In this document: one piece after another, positions 33,741-46,000 of the stretch | Layout of the letters: the number at the start of each line of letters is the position of its first letter | Numbering within the stretch: position 1 is the first letter of the stretch | From: Aplidium turbinatum | Taxonomy: Eukaryota; Chordata; Ascidiacea; Aplousobranchia; Polyclinidae | Direction of reading: 5' to 3' | Assembly: GCA_918807975.1 (NCBI GenBank) | Contig: OU964918.1 | Coordinates: 43,508,477-43,572,476 of the forward strand | Length of the DNA: 64,000 bases | Position numbers and translations under genes: made by a program | The notes under the pieces: model-generated | What the model saw: only the letters and a program-made list of their open reading frames with translations | Told to the model about the DNA's origin: nothing | Databases searched by the model: none

Positions 33741-34789
33741 ATATTTGTACCGGTACCGGTTTATATTTGTACCGTATAGCTACTATTTTTCGCAGCAGAC
33801 AAAATAAAAGGTTTCTTACTCTCTCTGATACACTTTTAACATTCTTGACTGTTAACTGAAAATTACGTGGCACAAACTATTCATTTTAAGCTGAAATGAA
33901 GGTCTGATCCCTTACACACTTTTTAAAAACATTTTCACTTTTCTATTTTTGTTACTTTTTCTAATTGAAATTTTAAAAACGTCACTCAAATGTATCAATT
34001 TGCCTTCCACGGAAGATAAATTGATTCACCCGGAAGATAATTTGATACAGTAAAACTAATACAGAAATCCTCTTTGACAGCAAAGCAATAAATGAAAATT
34101 TAATATGTGGTTGGCGTGCTTGGGTGCAAGGATGACTGTTGAGGCCCATGTGTGCGGCGAAGCTTCTGCAGCGGGATGGACGTGGGAAGGATCATTGGCT
34201 AAAGTTCTTACTCAAGGGGGGTGCTTTGCGCTTTTCTCATAGCGTGTAGGCTTACGAAAGCCTATATAATAGTTGTTTCCCAAAGTAGCAGGTCTTGTTA
34301 ATAAAGAATAACTTATTAAAATCAACTAGACCAATACAACATTTATTACAGTTACAAAAAGAATTTAATATACTGTATCAATTTACCTTCTCCAGATATA
34401 TCAATTTACCTTATTAAAAAAACAGTTATAAAATTCTGATTTTTGTATGCTTGGATGCACATTGCAGAAAAAACGTGACATGCCCTTGAAGCCTTATCAA
34501 TGAACTGTCAAATGAGTTTGGTTTCATCTTTTAGGAACTTTTGTTTAATTTTCCAGACGAAAATAATCATGAGTTAAAAATTTTACGAAAATACTCAAAA
34601 AACACACTTTTACAATTTTATGCCATAAAAGTACGAGTTAGCTGCATGGTGCAATTTTTGTAGGCATTATTTTCACAGATCTTCCACCGTATGACAATAT
34701 TTTTGACCAATATTATTTGTACATTTCTGTAGGGGGATGTATCAAATTACCTTCCGTATCAAATTACCTTCCCTTCCCCTACGCATAAT

Positions 34790-35838
34790 TAACTATGGCC
34801 GACTGTAGCCTACTATGGCTAAAAGTCGCTAAATCTTGACAACTGTAGGCTACACAATATTCTGTTCTTTTTGAAAGCTGCTTTTTTTGCAAGTTGTGTC
34901 AGCAAACTGTAGGCAACAACCCAGCGCAATGAGATCCCGATTAAACGGTTTTTCACAAAATAGTTGAAATAAGAACTAACTTAGCAGCGTCATTAACGGT
35001 AAAATTGTCGAAAGCAAGACGACAAATAGTAAATTGTGACTTTTTTTACACAAATTCAACCAAATGTAATTGAAAATTAGGCTTATTAAGCTAAGTTTGA
35101 TAAAAAGCAGGAACTCCTGTAGGCCTACAGGAAAAAAAAAATTGTCTAAAGTTTGTCAATTACATATGAAAAAGATTTGCGAAATATGCGTTTCGCTTCA
35201 TTGCACTTTAAGGCTGAGTCCCAGTATTTCCACTTTTAGGGAAATTTCCCTAAATTAGGGAAATTTGCAGTAAATTTTTGGCTGTAGGGAAATTTTTAGG
35301 AAATTGCTTGTATTAGGGAAATATTTAGGGAAATTTAAATTATTTTACAAAACGAAATCTATTTTTTTATAAATTAGATTTTGGCTGTTAATTTTTGAAA
35401 AAAAAGCTTTAAATTTAGGTTTTTCAATTTCATTTTGAAACACTGAAATTTCGCAGGACATTTTCAGGCCAGGAATTAGCAAAGTTGAAAATTTAAATTG
35501 CCTTGCACTGATTCGCTACGGTATAGAATTTATTCAAGCTGGCTGCTGCGAAGTGCCTTCAAAAGTTCAAATTGTGTTTTAGGCAGCCCATCTTTAAAAA
35601 CGTGTTTGTTTAAGTATCACTTGTATTTTGTTGTAACTTTTTATTTGGTGGAGAGTGGAGTCTTCTCTGACATCAAAATTCATTTTTAAAAATGCCTTTG
35701 AAGACTCTTAAAATAAGAAGTTCAGGAAACTTGTTATATTTTTAATTTCTTTTCATTTTTGTTTTTCATTGCTAGCGCAAACATTACATAAAGTGAACGG
35801 CAAAGTAACAAAAGGGAAACTAGAAAAATAACAAAACA
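34790..35838. other. Non-coding, TTTAGGGAAATT-rich
   Basis: A cluster of TTAGGGAAATT words at 35235-35335 recurs near 36345-36385 and at about 40240. I see no gene. Confidence 0.45.
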
Positions 35839-35842
35839 TAAT

Positions 35843-35933
35843 TTGCCGATGCTTGACATTTGTCACATTAAAAACAGGGAAGCTGACTCGATGACTGATA
35901 TAGTCTTTTGCTGCTTCCTGTCTGTTGTGATAT
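35843..35933. repeat. Dispersed repeat, copy 2
   Basis: Matches 33640-33740 with a few small differences, in the same orientation. Confidence 0.7.
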
Positions 35934-37281
35934 CTAGATTGCTATGGTGCTATCTTATTCATATTGTGTACCGTGCTATTCTCGCAACCTTAAAGTTTTC
36001 TCTCTCTGTATTATCAAGAATTGATATTAAATGGCTTCACACAGTATGAAGAGGCAAGAGAACTCAGAACAAAATTTTGTCTGGTTTGGAATTGTGTAGG
36101 CCTATATTGTAATTTTGTAAATGCAGAATCGTGGCAGATCCAGAAACAATGGGATAATTTTAGAAATTTTTGTTGATTGAGCGAGATTCTTTTGTTGTTT
36201 CATTTTTTGCCATTTTTTTGTGTGCTTATCAAGTTCTCACGTGTATCCACTATCTATCATTCGTTGTTGTTTTTTTTTATCTGTCGCTACATTTAGAAAC
36301 CTGGTTTTTTATGCTCTTTCCAACACATATTTGTTCTTTTATTTTAGGGAAATTGTTAGGGAATTTGAAGGTTTGATTTAGGGAAATTTAAGGGAACTGT
36401 ACACTTGTAGGGTTTTGCCTAACTTACTGTCGTAATTTGGTTAAAAAATAAAAGGATAATTTAAAAAGGATAATTTAAAGGGATTTTGAGGCTCTCTGTC
36501 TCTAATTAAAAAGATAATTTAGGCTTCTGGCTGTCTAGTCTAGGGGTATGACTTCCTACAAAAAGCAAACGAATTAAATAGAATCATACATTTTATTGTT
36601 TATCAATATTACAAGTTTTAGTATTCGGGGAGTTGAGAAAATTGACTAACTAATCTAGTTTATTGAGACGGGTGTCGGATGAGTGACATTCTCCCGGCGT
36701 GAATTTAACCTTCTCGTTCTAAAATTCAGTCCGTTCGTTTTGCCAGTCTAATTTCGAATGCCTGTCTTTTTCAATTCCCCGCTTACTTCATAATATACCG
36801 GTAGAGCCTTTTTATCAATAACAGCTATCGTAAGAATCAAGGGAAAAGCTATACCGGTTTCATAGTTATGTCGCTTTAGAAATACAGATGTGTTGAGCTA
36901 GATTCTGTGTGAGTGGCGTTTGTTAACAGGAAGCTTGACTTATGTTCTATGAGAACGTTAGGTTTTGAATTTGCAGCATTGAAATGCATTTTGCAATACT
37001 GATAATTTTCGGTTAAATGTTAAAATATAATTTTGTTAGTTAAAAACATGGTACATGTTACACACTTCCCTCCTTACGGCAAAATAACAGATAAATAATA
37101 TTACAATAACTCGGTTATACATGTTGCAACAATATATAGGTGTGTGGTTATAAGATATGTTTTTTTACAAAGAAAATTGACAATTGTAGGCTAACAATTG
37201 CTAGGGGAAGACACATGACCCCCCTCCTTTCGTGGGATGAGGAGATTAAACACACATATAAGTAAGTAGATAACGTGATTG
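35934..37281. other. Non-coding stretch, nothing recognised
   Basis: AT-rich. Some TAGGGAAATT words near 36360; no gene. Confidence 0.5.
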
Positions 37282-37875
37282 CAGGGGCAACAGTCGTTTA
37301 TCATAAAAGATAAGGCGATATCTTAAGTTCCCTGGAAGCCCTTTGGCTTGGTAGGCTACGATATAGGCTACAATAATTGCGGGACTGTAATAGGCTACAG
37401 TAGTTGCGGTTACAGGGGTAACAGTCGGTTATCATAAGAGATAAGGCGATGTCTTAGTTCCCTGGAAGCCCTTTGGCTTGGTAGGCTACGATATAGGCTA
37501 CAATAATTGCGGGACTGTAATAGGCTACAGTAGTTGCGGTTACAGGGGAAACAGTCGGTTATCATAAGAGATAAGGCGATGTCGTATGTTCCCTGGAAGC
37601 CATTTTGGCTTAGTAGGCTACGATATCCAATAATTGCAGGACTGTAATAGGCTACAGTAATTGCGGTTACAGGGGTAACAGTCGTTTATCATAAGAGATA
37701 AGGCGATGTCTTAAGTTCCCTGGGAGCCATTTTGGCTTAGTAGGCTACGGTATACAATAATTGCAGGACTGTAATAGGCTACAGTAATTGCGGTTACAGG
37801 GGTAACAGTCGTTTATCATAAGAGATAAGGCGATGTCTTAATTCCCTGGGGTCCTTTTGGCTTAGGACGTTATAC
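37282..37875. repeat. Tandem array, about 130-bp unit, five copies
   Basis: Units start with CAGGGG[C/T/A]AACAGTCG at 37282, 37413, 37543, 37670 and 37797 (periods 131, 130, 127, 127). Each contains AGATAAGGCGAT, TTCCCTGG, TTTGGCTT and GGACTGTAATAGGCTACAG. The last unit decays after about 37875. Confidence 0.92.
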
Positions 37876-40800
37876 ACAAATATGGTAGGCTAGGCTATAT
37901 AGGCAGGTGAGTGTTCTTGACTGTTCATGCCCCGCGTCCGGGGAGATAAGGCTTGACACTCATAGAAGCAATCATAATAATAATAGAATAGCAGTGAGCT
38001 ACGCGTGCGCGAAGGTTGTACTAACTAGACGAGATGGCGTTCATGAAAGTAATGTCTTTGAGGACCAGATATGCTATACAGTTCAAGCATGTTGAGTTCG
38101 AGACTATGACAAGCAGTGCTGATGAGCAGTTCAGTTTATGTCTGTTGACGGATGATGAGCACGACATGGGAGTGGCCAGCTTGTAAGGTCGCAAGCTGTA
38201 AAGCAGACGTCTTGAGCAGCTGAATGCTGGATAGACAGTGCAACTGTGGTGCACGTCGATGTGTCGCAAGCAGCAGTGCTTCTTGTGTGAAGAAGGCTTG
38301 AGTGCGTAACAATGCAACTACGCGTGGTGTCGCAATGTAGCAGTGGACATGGGATTGACCATGTTGAAAGGTAATGATGCAGCTTCGGTGCATGTTGGCG
38401 GCTATGAGGTTAGCCGAGTTGACGTCGTCTGCGCAGAGCTTCTTTAAGTAAAGGCATCTCTGAATAGAGGCATCTCGCGTGGAGGTAAGTTGATGAGAGT
38501 CACCGTGTGGTGGCGATAAAGAACTCTGTCGTGTCATCCGTCGTAGTGCTGTAGTCTCTCAGGGTCTCTCGCATCTCATCTAGCAGCAACCATGCGGTAA
38601 GGTGGCGCATCTGCAAAACTCGATACAGAGTAGCATCCGCAAGATACATATAATAACTATGGTATGTAGACTACACGATAGTATAACACAATCATAAAAG
38701 TAGGCCTATAGCAAAAATTGTTGAAACGACTGGGCGACATGATTTAATCATGGCGGCAGATGCCAGCTTATGAGCTTCTAGAAGCTGTTCAAGTTTGAGA
38801 ACAGGCAGGAAAAATTGATAGACTGATGTAAGTGTGTAGGCTAAAATGTGATACAATACAGGGGATGCAATGTCAGTGAATGAGCGAAGTCGTTGAGAAC
38901 GAATAGCTTAGTTAACGTAGGCTAGGTGAAATGATGAGCACCTAAAATTGTAATAAAATGTAGTGAAAAACAGGTGGTGATGCGATATCAGTGAATGAAC
39001 AATGTCAGTGAGACATGGCGTAGCTTAAATTACGATATGTAGCCTAAAAGCGGTAAATAATAACATAGGATAAATGGGAATACTACGTAACATGACAGTG
39101 TCATGGCGTAGGCTAAGCTTACGGCTAATAGAATTATGTAACAGGAAACAGTAATGGTTCAATAGAACATACCGAGATAAAATCGGTAGGCATAAAACGT
39201 CTTTCATGTTTTGTAATGGTTAATCAACGTTTGAACGACGTGGGATGAATGTTGCTGTTTAATCGATTTTAGAACGTGGCAGCGATCCTGCCTTATCAAG
39301 AAACAAAAAAATTACATGGCCAAATGCCAACCAAGCTTTTACACACAAAAGTTCCATATTCAGGGTAAATAACTGTGCATATACTGCAATTCCAAACAAA
39401 AGAAAAACAGCGGCTAAAATAACTAAACAAAATTTCTCAAATCATGTTAGCTCCTAATAATACTAAAAAAATGGGGGGAACGATAACAACCTTATGTGTC
39501 CAGGCGGTTTCGCATGATTTCCCCATGACGCACAAAAATTACGATGGTTGCTTGGAAGCGAAACCACAACGCTTTGCAGAGCGGTGCCTGCACGTCTGTA
39601 TAAAATAAGATTGGGACGGGGTGTCCTGCAATCTGCGATGCCGAGTAAGGCAAAATAAAAGGAATATTACAATGAGCTAAAAATTCAAGTTACATTTGAC
39701 ACTGTGAATTTTAAACAAAAAATTACATGGTTATGTTTCCCTGAAAAGGCAACTTGTTGGTAATTACTAATCAGTGAATCTAATTATTCTAATGTGAACG
39801 TTTAAAAATATTAAAAGTGGCAAATGGCGGTTTAACATGTAAATAAATTGTTGACATCGGCGTCTAAATGGGCTGTCTGCCGCTGAACAATTCGCTTTAT
39901 TACTTTCCATGAGCAAACAACAAAAATCAGTTACGTTTGACAAGCAATAAATGCCGGCGTTGCGCTTAAGAGTACAGTAGGCTACACAAAATTTATTGTC
40001 GAACTAACGTGTGAAATGTTATCAAGTAACATGTTTTTAAAAGGTATTTATGATAAAAATTGTAGCACAGGGTACTTACCAAATTTTTTTATAGCTAGTT
40101 TGAAGAATATTTCTAAACTTACTTGTCTGAGTGTCACCAATGTGGTAGGCTAACATTTATATTACATATGTCAAATTAAAGGTTTAATAAGTTAATTATA
40201 TTAAGACTGTCTGACTACCTGATAAATTACAACTAAATTTAGGGAAATTAAAAATTTGAAAGTGGAAGCACTGCTGAGTCCTGACTCCTGAGTGATTGAG
40301 TGCAGTGGCATTAGGCAATTAGGCATTTTAGTATTTATTGTATTTGCATATGCCATTGACTTGGGTGCACCGACTGCAATCAGTTTAGTTTTTTTCCGAC
40401 TATCATAACAAAAAACAAAACCTGCCAAACATTGTCTTGAAAAAGGTAGATGCTATAAAACCTGGATGTTATAACTTTCTTAATAGATTGAATAGAATAT
40501 CAAAACAGGACAATCATTTTAAAATATGGCATGGTTGCAACACCTTCAATTGAGTCAAGCACTGTAGAAATGTAGATAAAGTCTAAGTCCTGAAAAATGT
40601 TGGTGAGCTGTAGGTTATCTAGAATGTGATTACAAGTAGTTGTGTTGTATGCAGAGGTGGGAAATAATTACTGTAGCCTACTGTGGTTTTAGCTGACCTT
40701 GTCAAATTGATAGAATTAGCATATAGGATAGTTTTTAATCTTTGTAGTTTAGAATCCAGATATTCTATGTCTTTGTAAGATTTGTAATTTATGCTATAAT

Positions 40801-40888
40801 TAGCCTAATAGAAAACTCCCTGCACAAAACACTAAGGATTATCCATTTAGTACATTCCATTCACAGTTTTAGTGAGGTACGGTACGTA
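37876..40888. other. Non-coding stretch, nothing recognised
   Basis: The 37900-38640 part is more GC-rich than its neighbours and holds a 133-residue reverse frame with no recognisable domain. The imperfect words GCAATGTCAGTGAATGA and GCGATATCAGTGAATGA at about 38867 and 38981 suggest a diverged duplication. Confidence 0.4.
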
Positions 40889-40897
40889 CCGTACAGG

Positions 40898-41003
40898 GGT
40901 GCAACCTAAAATTTTAAAATGTTTGCGGAAACTCCAGTCAGCGACATTGGCTTTGTTCTATTTTTATTCTCGATCTTTTCAGGGAACGGAATAGGTTGCA
41001 TCC
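40898..41003. mobile_element. 106-bp miniature relative of the 6606-8643 element
   Basis: Ends GGTGCAACCT and, in reverse, GGATGCAACCT. Flanks CCGTACAGG (40889-40897) and CTGTACAGG (41004-41012) match at 8 of 9 positions. The interior carries TGTTTGCGGAAACTCCAGTC, the same unit as in the large copy. Confidence 0.85.
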
Positions 41004-41011
41004 CTGTACAG

Positions 41012-41293
41012 GTTGGTTTTGAGTCTTTATCTTCGGACTGACAAAGCCTTGATAGGTTATTCCTGGTACGGTAGTTTCGCATACTTGCAGAGGCTCTTGA
41101 CGCAGGGCCGGTTACCAAGATTGGCAGAGTGAAGTTTTCCGATCGTTAAAATGTTGTTGCCGGGGAATTATTCCATTCACTAGTTGCCGCTGAATGGAGA
41201 GCAGTCCTGAAATGCGTTGCTCAAGCGCACACCCCGAGAGTCAAACTGGCGCCGCGTGATCTTGAGCCGGGCGCGTAACCACTGAGCTACAGG
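41012..41293 (-). mobile_element. tRNA-derived SINE, reverse-strand copy
   Basis: Read in reverse, the head has TAGCTCAGTGG and GTTTGACTCTCGG and the body has TGCGCTTGAG. TGTACAG occurs at both edges (41005-41011 and 41294-41300). It abuts the miniature element 40898-41003, whose target duplication overlaps the same word. Confidence 0.85.
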
Positions 41294-41300
41294 TGTACAG

Positions 41301-41989
41301 TATGTATATAGAATATACTTGATTGACTATTACCACTTACCAGTTTTCCTATATTTGCTAGGTTCTGTTTCACACTATGTGGCCAAGGTTATATAGGGAC
41401 CATTTCAATGACATCTGGTGCTTTTTGTATGATTTTATTTTTGTCACTCATATAAGTTTAAAACTTGCTATCTGTGATCACAATGTAACTAAGCTTTTGA
41501 AGGCTATGCCTAATAATTTTAATATTTGATGTTCACTTTAAATAATACTAATGTGCATTTTTTATATAGCCGTGTGTTTTTTATATATCTATTTGTTCTC
41601 TGTGCTTTGCAAAGTGTCAGTGCAGTGTAGGCAACTAGGCATAGGCTACTTTATAAACCTAAATTCATTCCTTTGCTGAGTGTCAAAGAAGAATAACTTT
41701 TGGTACCACTTTCAAGAAGTTGTTAATGTGACCCTATAAATGACCACTCTCAATGTTAGACATGTTGGAGTTTACAAGCATGATGTGATATTATTCATTC
41801 TTTTTGTAAACACAAAAAAATGCTAGGAACTAATGCCTTAACCACTAGAAGACTTGCCCAGTTGAAATTGACTCAAAAAGCAAAGTTCAATCTGCTCAAG
41901 GTTTGGTTTGATAGCAATCAAGCAGATAGCAATGTAGCATGGTGGTGCTAGAAAGATTGACATTAATTTCAAACTATAAAAAATGGGAG
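41301..41989. other. Non-coding stretch upstream of the PKC coding region, nothing recognised
   Basis: A 5' untranslated exon of PKC may lie here or upstream, because the first coding exon begins at a splice acceptor. I cannot identify it. Confidence 0.4.
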
Positions 41990-42175
41990 CTGGTATACAA
42001 GTCCCCCCCCCCCCCCCCCCCCTTGGCAACTTATGACAAAGAGGAATTGACCAAAACATGTGGATTGAAGTGTGTGAACAGTAAAGCAAAGCTAAAGTAG
42101 TTTCACCCTATATGTTTGGTTGAGTCTTGTCTTTGTCATGAGTTACCAAGAGGGGGGAGACTTGTATACCAGCAC
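41990..42175. repeat. Foldback repeat with a 20-base C run
   Basis: The left arm GCTGGTATACAAGTC is followed by 20 C (42003-42022), then TTGGCAACTTATGACAAAG. The right arm, in reverse, reads GCTGGTATACAAGTC, TCCCCCC and TTGGTAACTCATGACAAAG. Arms of about 65 bases surround a loop of about 50. Confidence 0.85.
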
Positions 42176-42943
42176 CGAAAAATGCAATCAAGGTTGTGCA
42201 TTAGTTGCATCACATATAAATAAAAAGTCATGCTATTTAATACAGAAGGAATACTATTCAAGTGCGTGGTTAGAATTTAGTGCATCCATGAGAACGATAC
42301 AATGGAAAGTGGCTGTAAAATTAGTTTCCTACTCCCCTAGTTACTTTAAGAACATCTAAAAATTGCAAATGTTGTACAAAACAATCACGTGCACTGCAGT
42401 TACTTCTGCCTTAGATTTTAATTCCATTCCCTTTATATCCATTGATGTATAACTGATATACTATTATAGGCTATGCAGTAGCCTACTTAGTACTTATTAG
42501 AGTTTTGGATTATAAATGTAAATTTAAGTATGGATCATTGCTTACTTTTTCTATGAAAATAACAAAACATGTAGCAATGGAAAGTAATTTATTAGACTTT
42601 GACCTTTTATAGTTTAGATATTGTTCATTCACGAAACATTTTCATAGTCTTAAGTAAAAATACTAATTACATCTTAAAGGTTGTAAGTTGCTCAGCTTTG
42701 TCAGATTTATGACAAAACAAAAGATGTTCCATAGCTGGTTGAATTTAAATTTATATTGCAAGACGTTTATTTGGTGAAAGTTTAGTAATTTCACAGAAAC
42801 AATCATCTCTCACAACATCTATAACTTGCGTGTTTTTTTAATGATGTTTAAATGTTTATCCTGTAGGTCTTCTTAAAGTTAATTCATTATGTGTCTAGCA
42901 AGTTCTACTATCTTCTACTTAAAATATTTATGTATCCTTGCAG

Positions 42944-43094
42944 GATTAGGCAAGATGTCGGAAGATAAAGATAATTATAAATTTGCTCGTAGAGGTGCCT
43001 TAAGGCAAAAAGTGCATAAAGTTCGAGGTCATGAATTTGTTCCTCGATTTTTCAAGCAGTTCACCTTTTGTGGTCACTGCACTGCATTTGTATG
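42944..43094 (+). CDS. PRKC: PKC exon 1: start, pseudosubstrate, start of C1A
   Basis: It begins at an AG acceptor, so at least one upstream untranslated exon must exist. The start codon is at 42955. Ends in phase 2 (TG|) at GTGAGT. Relative to vertebrate PKC alpha the linker after RQK looks one residue shorter. Confidence 0.93.
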
Positions 43095-46000
43095 GTGAGT
43101 ATTCAAATATAATTCTATGATTAGATGTTCAGTTTGTTTGTGCTATAAATTATTGTCTTTCGTTTTTTCTTTAATGATGATGACGATTTGATTAATGAAG
43201 ATGATTTCATGATGATTTAAAACAAATGTATTAGACTTGTAAGGTAAAATAATGAAACAGTTTTATAATTTAAAAGTATAAAACGACACAGTTAACAAAG
43301 GGCAATATGTACTTCCCTTAGCATGACAATACAGTTAATATAGATCTTCCCACAATTTAGATAAAATTGGAGATACAAATAATTTCTTAGAAATTTTTTT
43401 AAATACCAGATATAAGAAGTTATGGTTGTGATTTAATGTTTGTCTATTCTTTATACCGTAGTCATAGATGTTTGTCTATTCTTTGTTCATTTTTGTACCG
43501 TAGATGAAATTGTTATTTTGTCACCAGGATTTCGTTGCTTTACAGCAATACATTTGTACAACTATTTCCATTCTAAGTAGGAGGTGCTTGTGGGATTATT
43601 CATTGATGAATGTCTTAATCAGAGGCTTCCACTTAATATAAGTTACCTTTGTACAATTTTTATAAATTTCATTTCAATGAGTGATTTTTTTACTCAACTT
43701 AGGTCTTGAATGGTAAATTTTCTTAACAATTGTGATGTGTTGATGGAAGATAATGGTTTAAACTTTCTGGCTGTACGAGTGTACGTCTCCATGAATGCAA
43801 CATGTAACATTGGATTTAACAACAAGCTCATTGGATTTCTTTAGCATGTGGTTGTAGCCTAGAGGTCGTTTGTGCATCCATGATGATTATCATTATTCAT
43901 TCGGGCGTACTCATGACTCAAACGCCATCATCACAGTTCTTCCAAACAACCCCGTCCCTGACCAAATTTGATAGTATGTGTTTCTGCACCAATGTTATGT
44001 TCTAAATGTTTGAGAAAGTTTGTTTAATGGACCCTTTTTCTAATGCTATAGTTTGGTTGTTGGTTCCCAAAAAAAGAATATAAGATATTTCTTGTTGACT
44101 TCATTCATGAACAGAAACTTAAACTCATATAAAGTGTTAAAAAAATACTTTGCTCCAGTTTATCTAAGTTGTCGAGTGAGATTGATAACTATAACAAGGA
44201 CCAAAGTTTTAAAAACTACTGTAAGAAAAGGCAATAATCCTAATAAACACCCAAACTTTTCAGTAGGCCTATTCGGTATGTTGGAATCCAATTTAGCGAT
44301 TTATTTTGTAGTTTATGATGCCGTGTACTGACCGTAAACAAATCTCCTAGATGCCAAGCAGCTTATCACGGCTATCTTTCTAAGATTATGTTTACATGAC
44401 GTTTCATTTCGCCTGAACCGAAAGATTTCCGTTTCGGTGTGTTTGCCAGGTATGCGATATAAAGCCGATATCAAGCAATTGCGGGTGATGTAAACCTGCC
44501 GCAATAAGATTAGTCCTCGGCCATTTTTATTTCACCTCCTGAAATGAAAGTTGTTACATGAATGAACTTAAAAGCACGATATTGATTTTAAACGTTTTTT
44601 TAAAAACACAAAGTTTTAACGGAATTTTTATTTTGGTTTCCTACCGCGAGAATTTGGCCGCCGGGAAAGAGCTTTAGTAGCTAGGCCATGTTTGGTCGCC
44701 AGAAAAATAAAGGAGCTTAGAGGCTTTCATATGTGAAAGTGGCTTGGCCCCTTGAGGTTGAAACAATTGTTATTTCCTTCTGAAAATTTAATCAAAGAAA
44801 TCATCAGCGCTAATGTTACCCTGTGTTTTGGGTAATTTTTAAAGCAAGCTGATGTATTGTTATGTGCTAAGCTAATTATAACTGCAAGTAAAAATCCTTA
44901 GTTTGCTTTGTACAGTGCTATAGGCTATCATTTCGTAATTTTGAGAACACCATTCTTTCAACAGAGAAATAGCGCTAGTAAACCGATTTTATTTTAATGA
45001 CTTATATTGAACTTTGTCACATTGTGTGCTTTTGAAAACAATGATATCTATTTATTTACATTCAAGTTTGAGTGCAGAATCTTTATGACAAAGCGTTATT
45101 AAAATAACTAGCTAGTGCATGCGTTGTTAAGATATTGTCTTATCTGTATTCTTTACTGCTTTGATGCTGTTAAATTTTGCTATAAAAAGTGTTATTTCCC
45201 TTTGGTTTTATTTTGTTAATATTTTCATTTCCGTACTTGTCATTTAAAGGTAGCTTATCTAAAAATAAAAACTGTGTTTTTGCATTTTGGTGTAAAACAC
45301 TTGTTTGCTTATGCATCCGTTACAGATTTGCTAACTAAACATTGTTTGCTGAAAATGGGCACATGAACACCAGCTTATGTTGAAGTATGGCGGCAACAGT
45401 AACAATTGGTGAAAACTTTTAAGACATGGTGTTACCAACACGCTTGGCACCACTGTTAAAGCTGTCACGTAGAAACTGTGTTTTAAAACAAACGATTCTT
45501 CGTATTTGATAGTCTACATTACAGTGTGGTTAACGTACCACACATTAGTTAACATAGTGACCTTAAAAAATTAAAAAATCTTTTAGTGACAACGTTGACT
45601 TTGGTTTAAACTATTCAGTTTTATTTATTTTAAATGACCAATATGGCTTTTACAAAATTGCCTTTAGAGGAATTTAATGAAGCTTTGTTTTGCAAATAAA
45701 TTTTGGTACATTTTCTATCTTCATTCACAACTATTTCTTTTGATCAAATTTGTTCGAAAATGTTTCATTCTTTGCTTCATCAGTGTGACCCCAAAAAGTG
45801 TTTATTCACCATAATGCTATGAGTTCGATGTTTTTGAAAAAACAAAAAACACCAAGTACAATTGCTTATTTTGCAAGTACCCTTGACATAAAAAAGAAAC
45901 AAACAGACATGTATGTACAATGTACATTATATTTATGTTGCACAGTAGTTTATGCATGGTTGTAAATGTCATTTGATATGTCAAAAGTCCACAATGCTTT

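Larger units (their letters stand above)
32723..34781. mobile_element. Possible inverted-repeat element containing a LINE tail
   Basis: TAGGGGAAGGGAAGGTAATT at the left and its inverse at the right end (34757-34781) could be terminal repeats. ATCAATTTACCTT words recur inside (about 33992, 34378, 34405). No flanking duplication was found, so it may be two unrelated repeats. Confidence 0.35.

Noticed and set aside
38136-38537. 133-residue reverse-strand open frame.
   Set aside because: No domain, no splice context, and it sits in a locally GC-richer stretch where long frames occur by chance.
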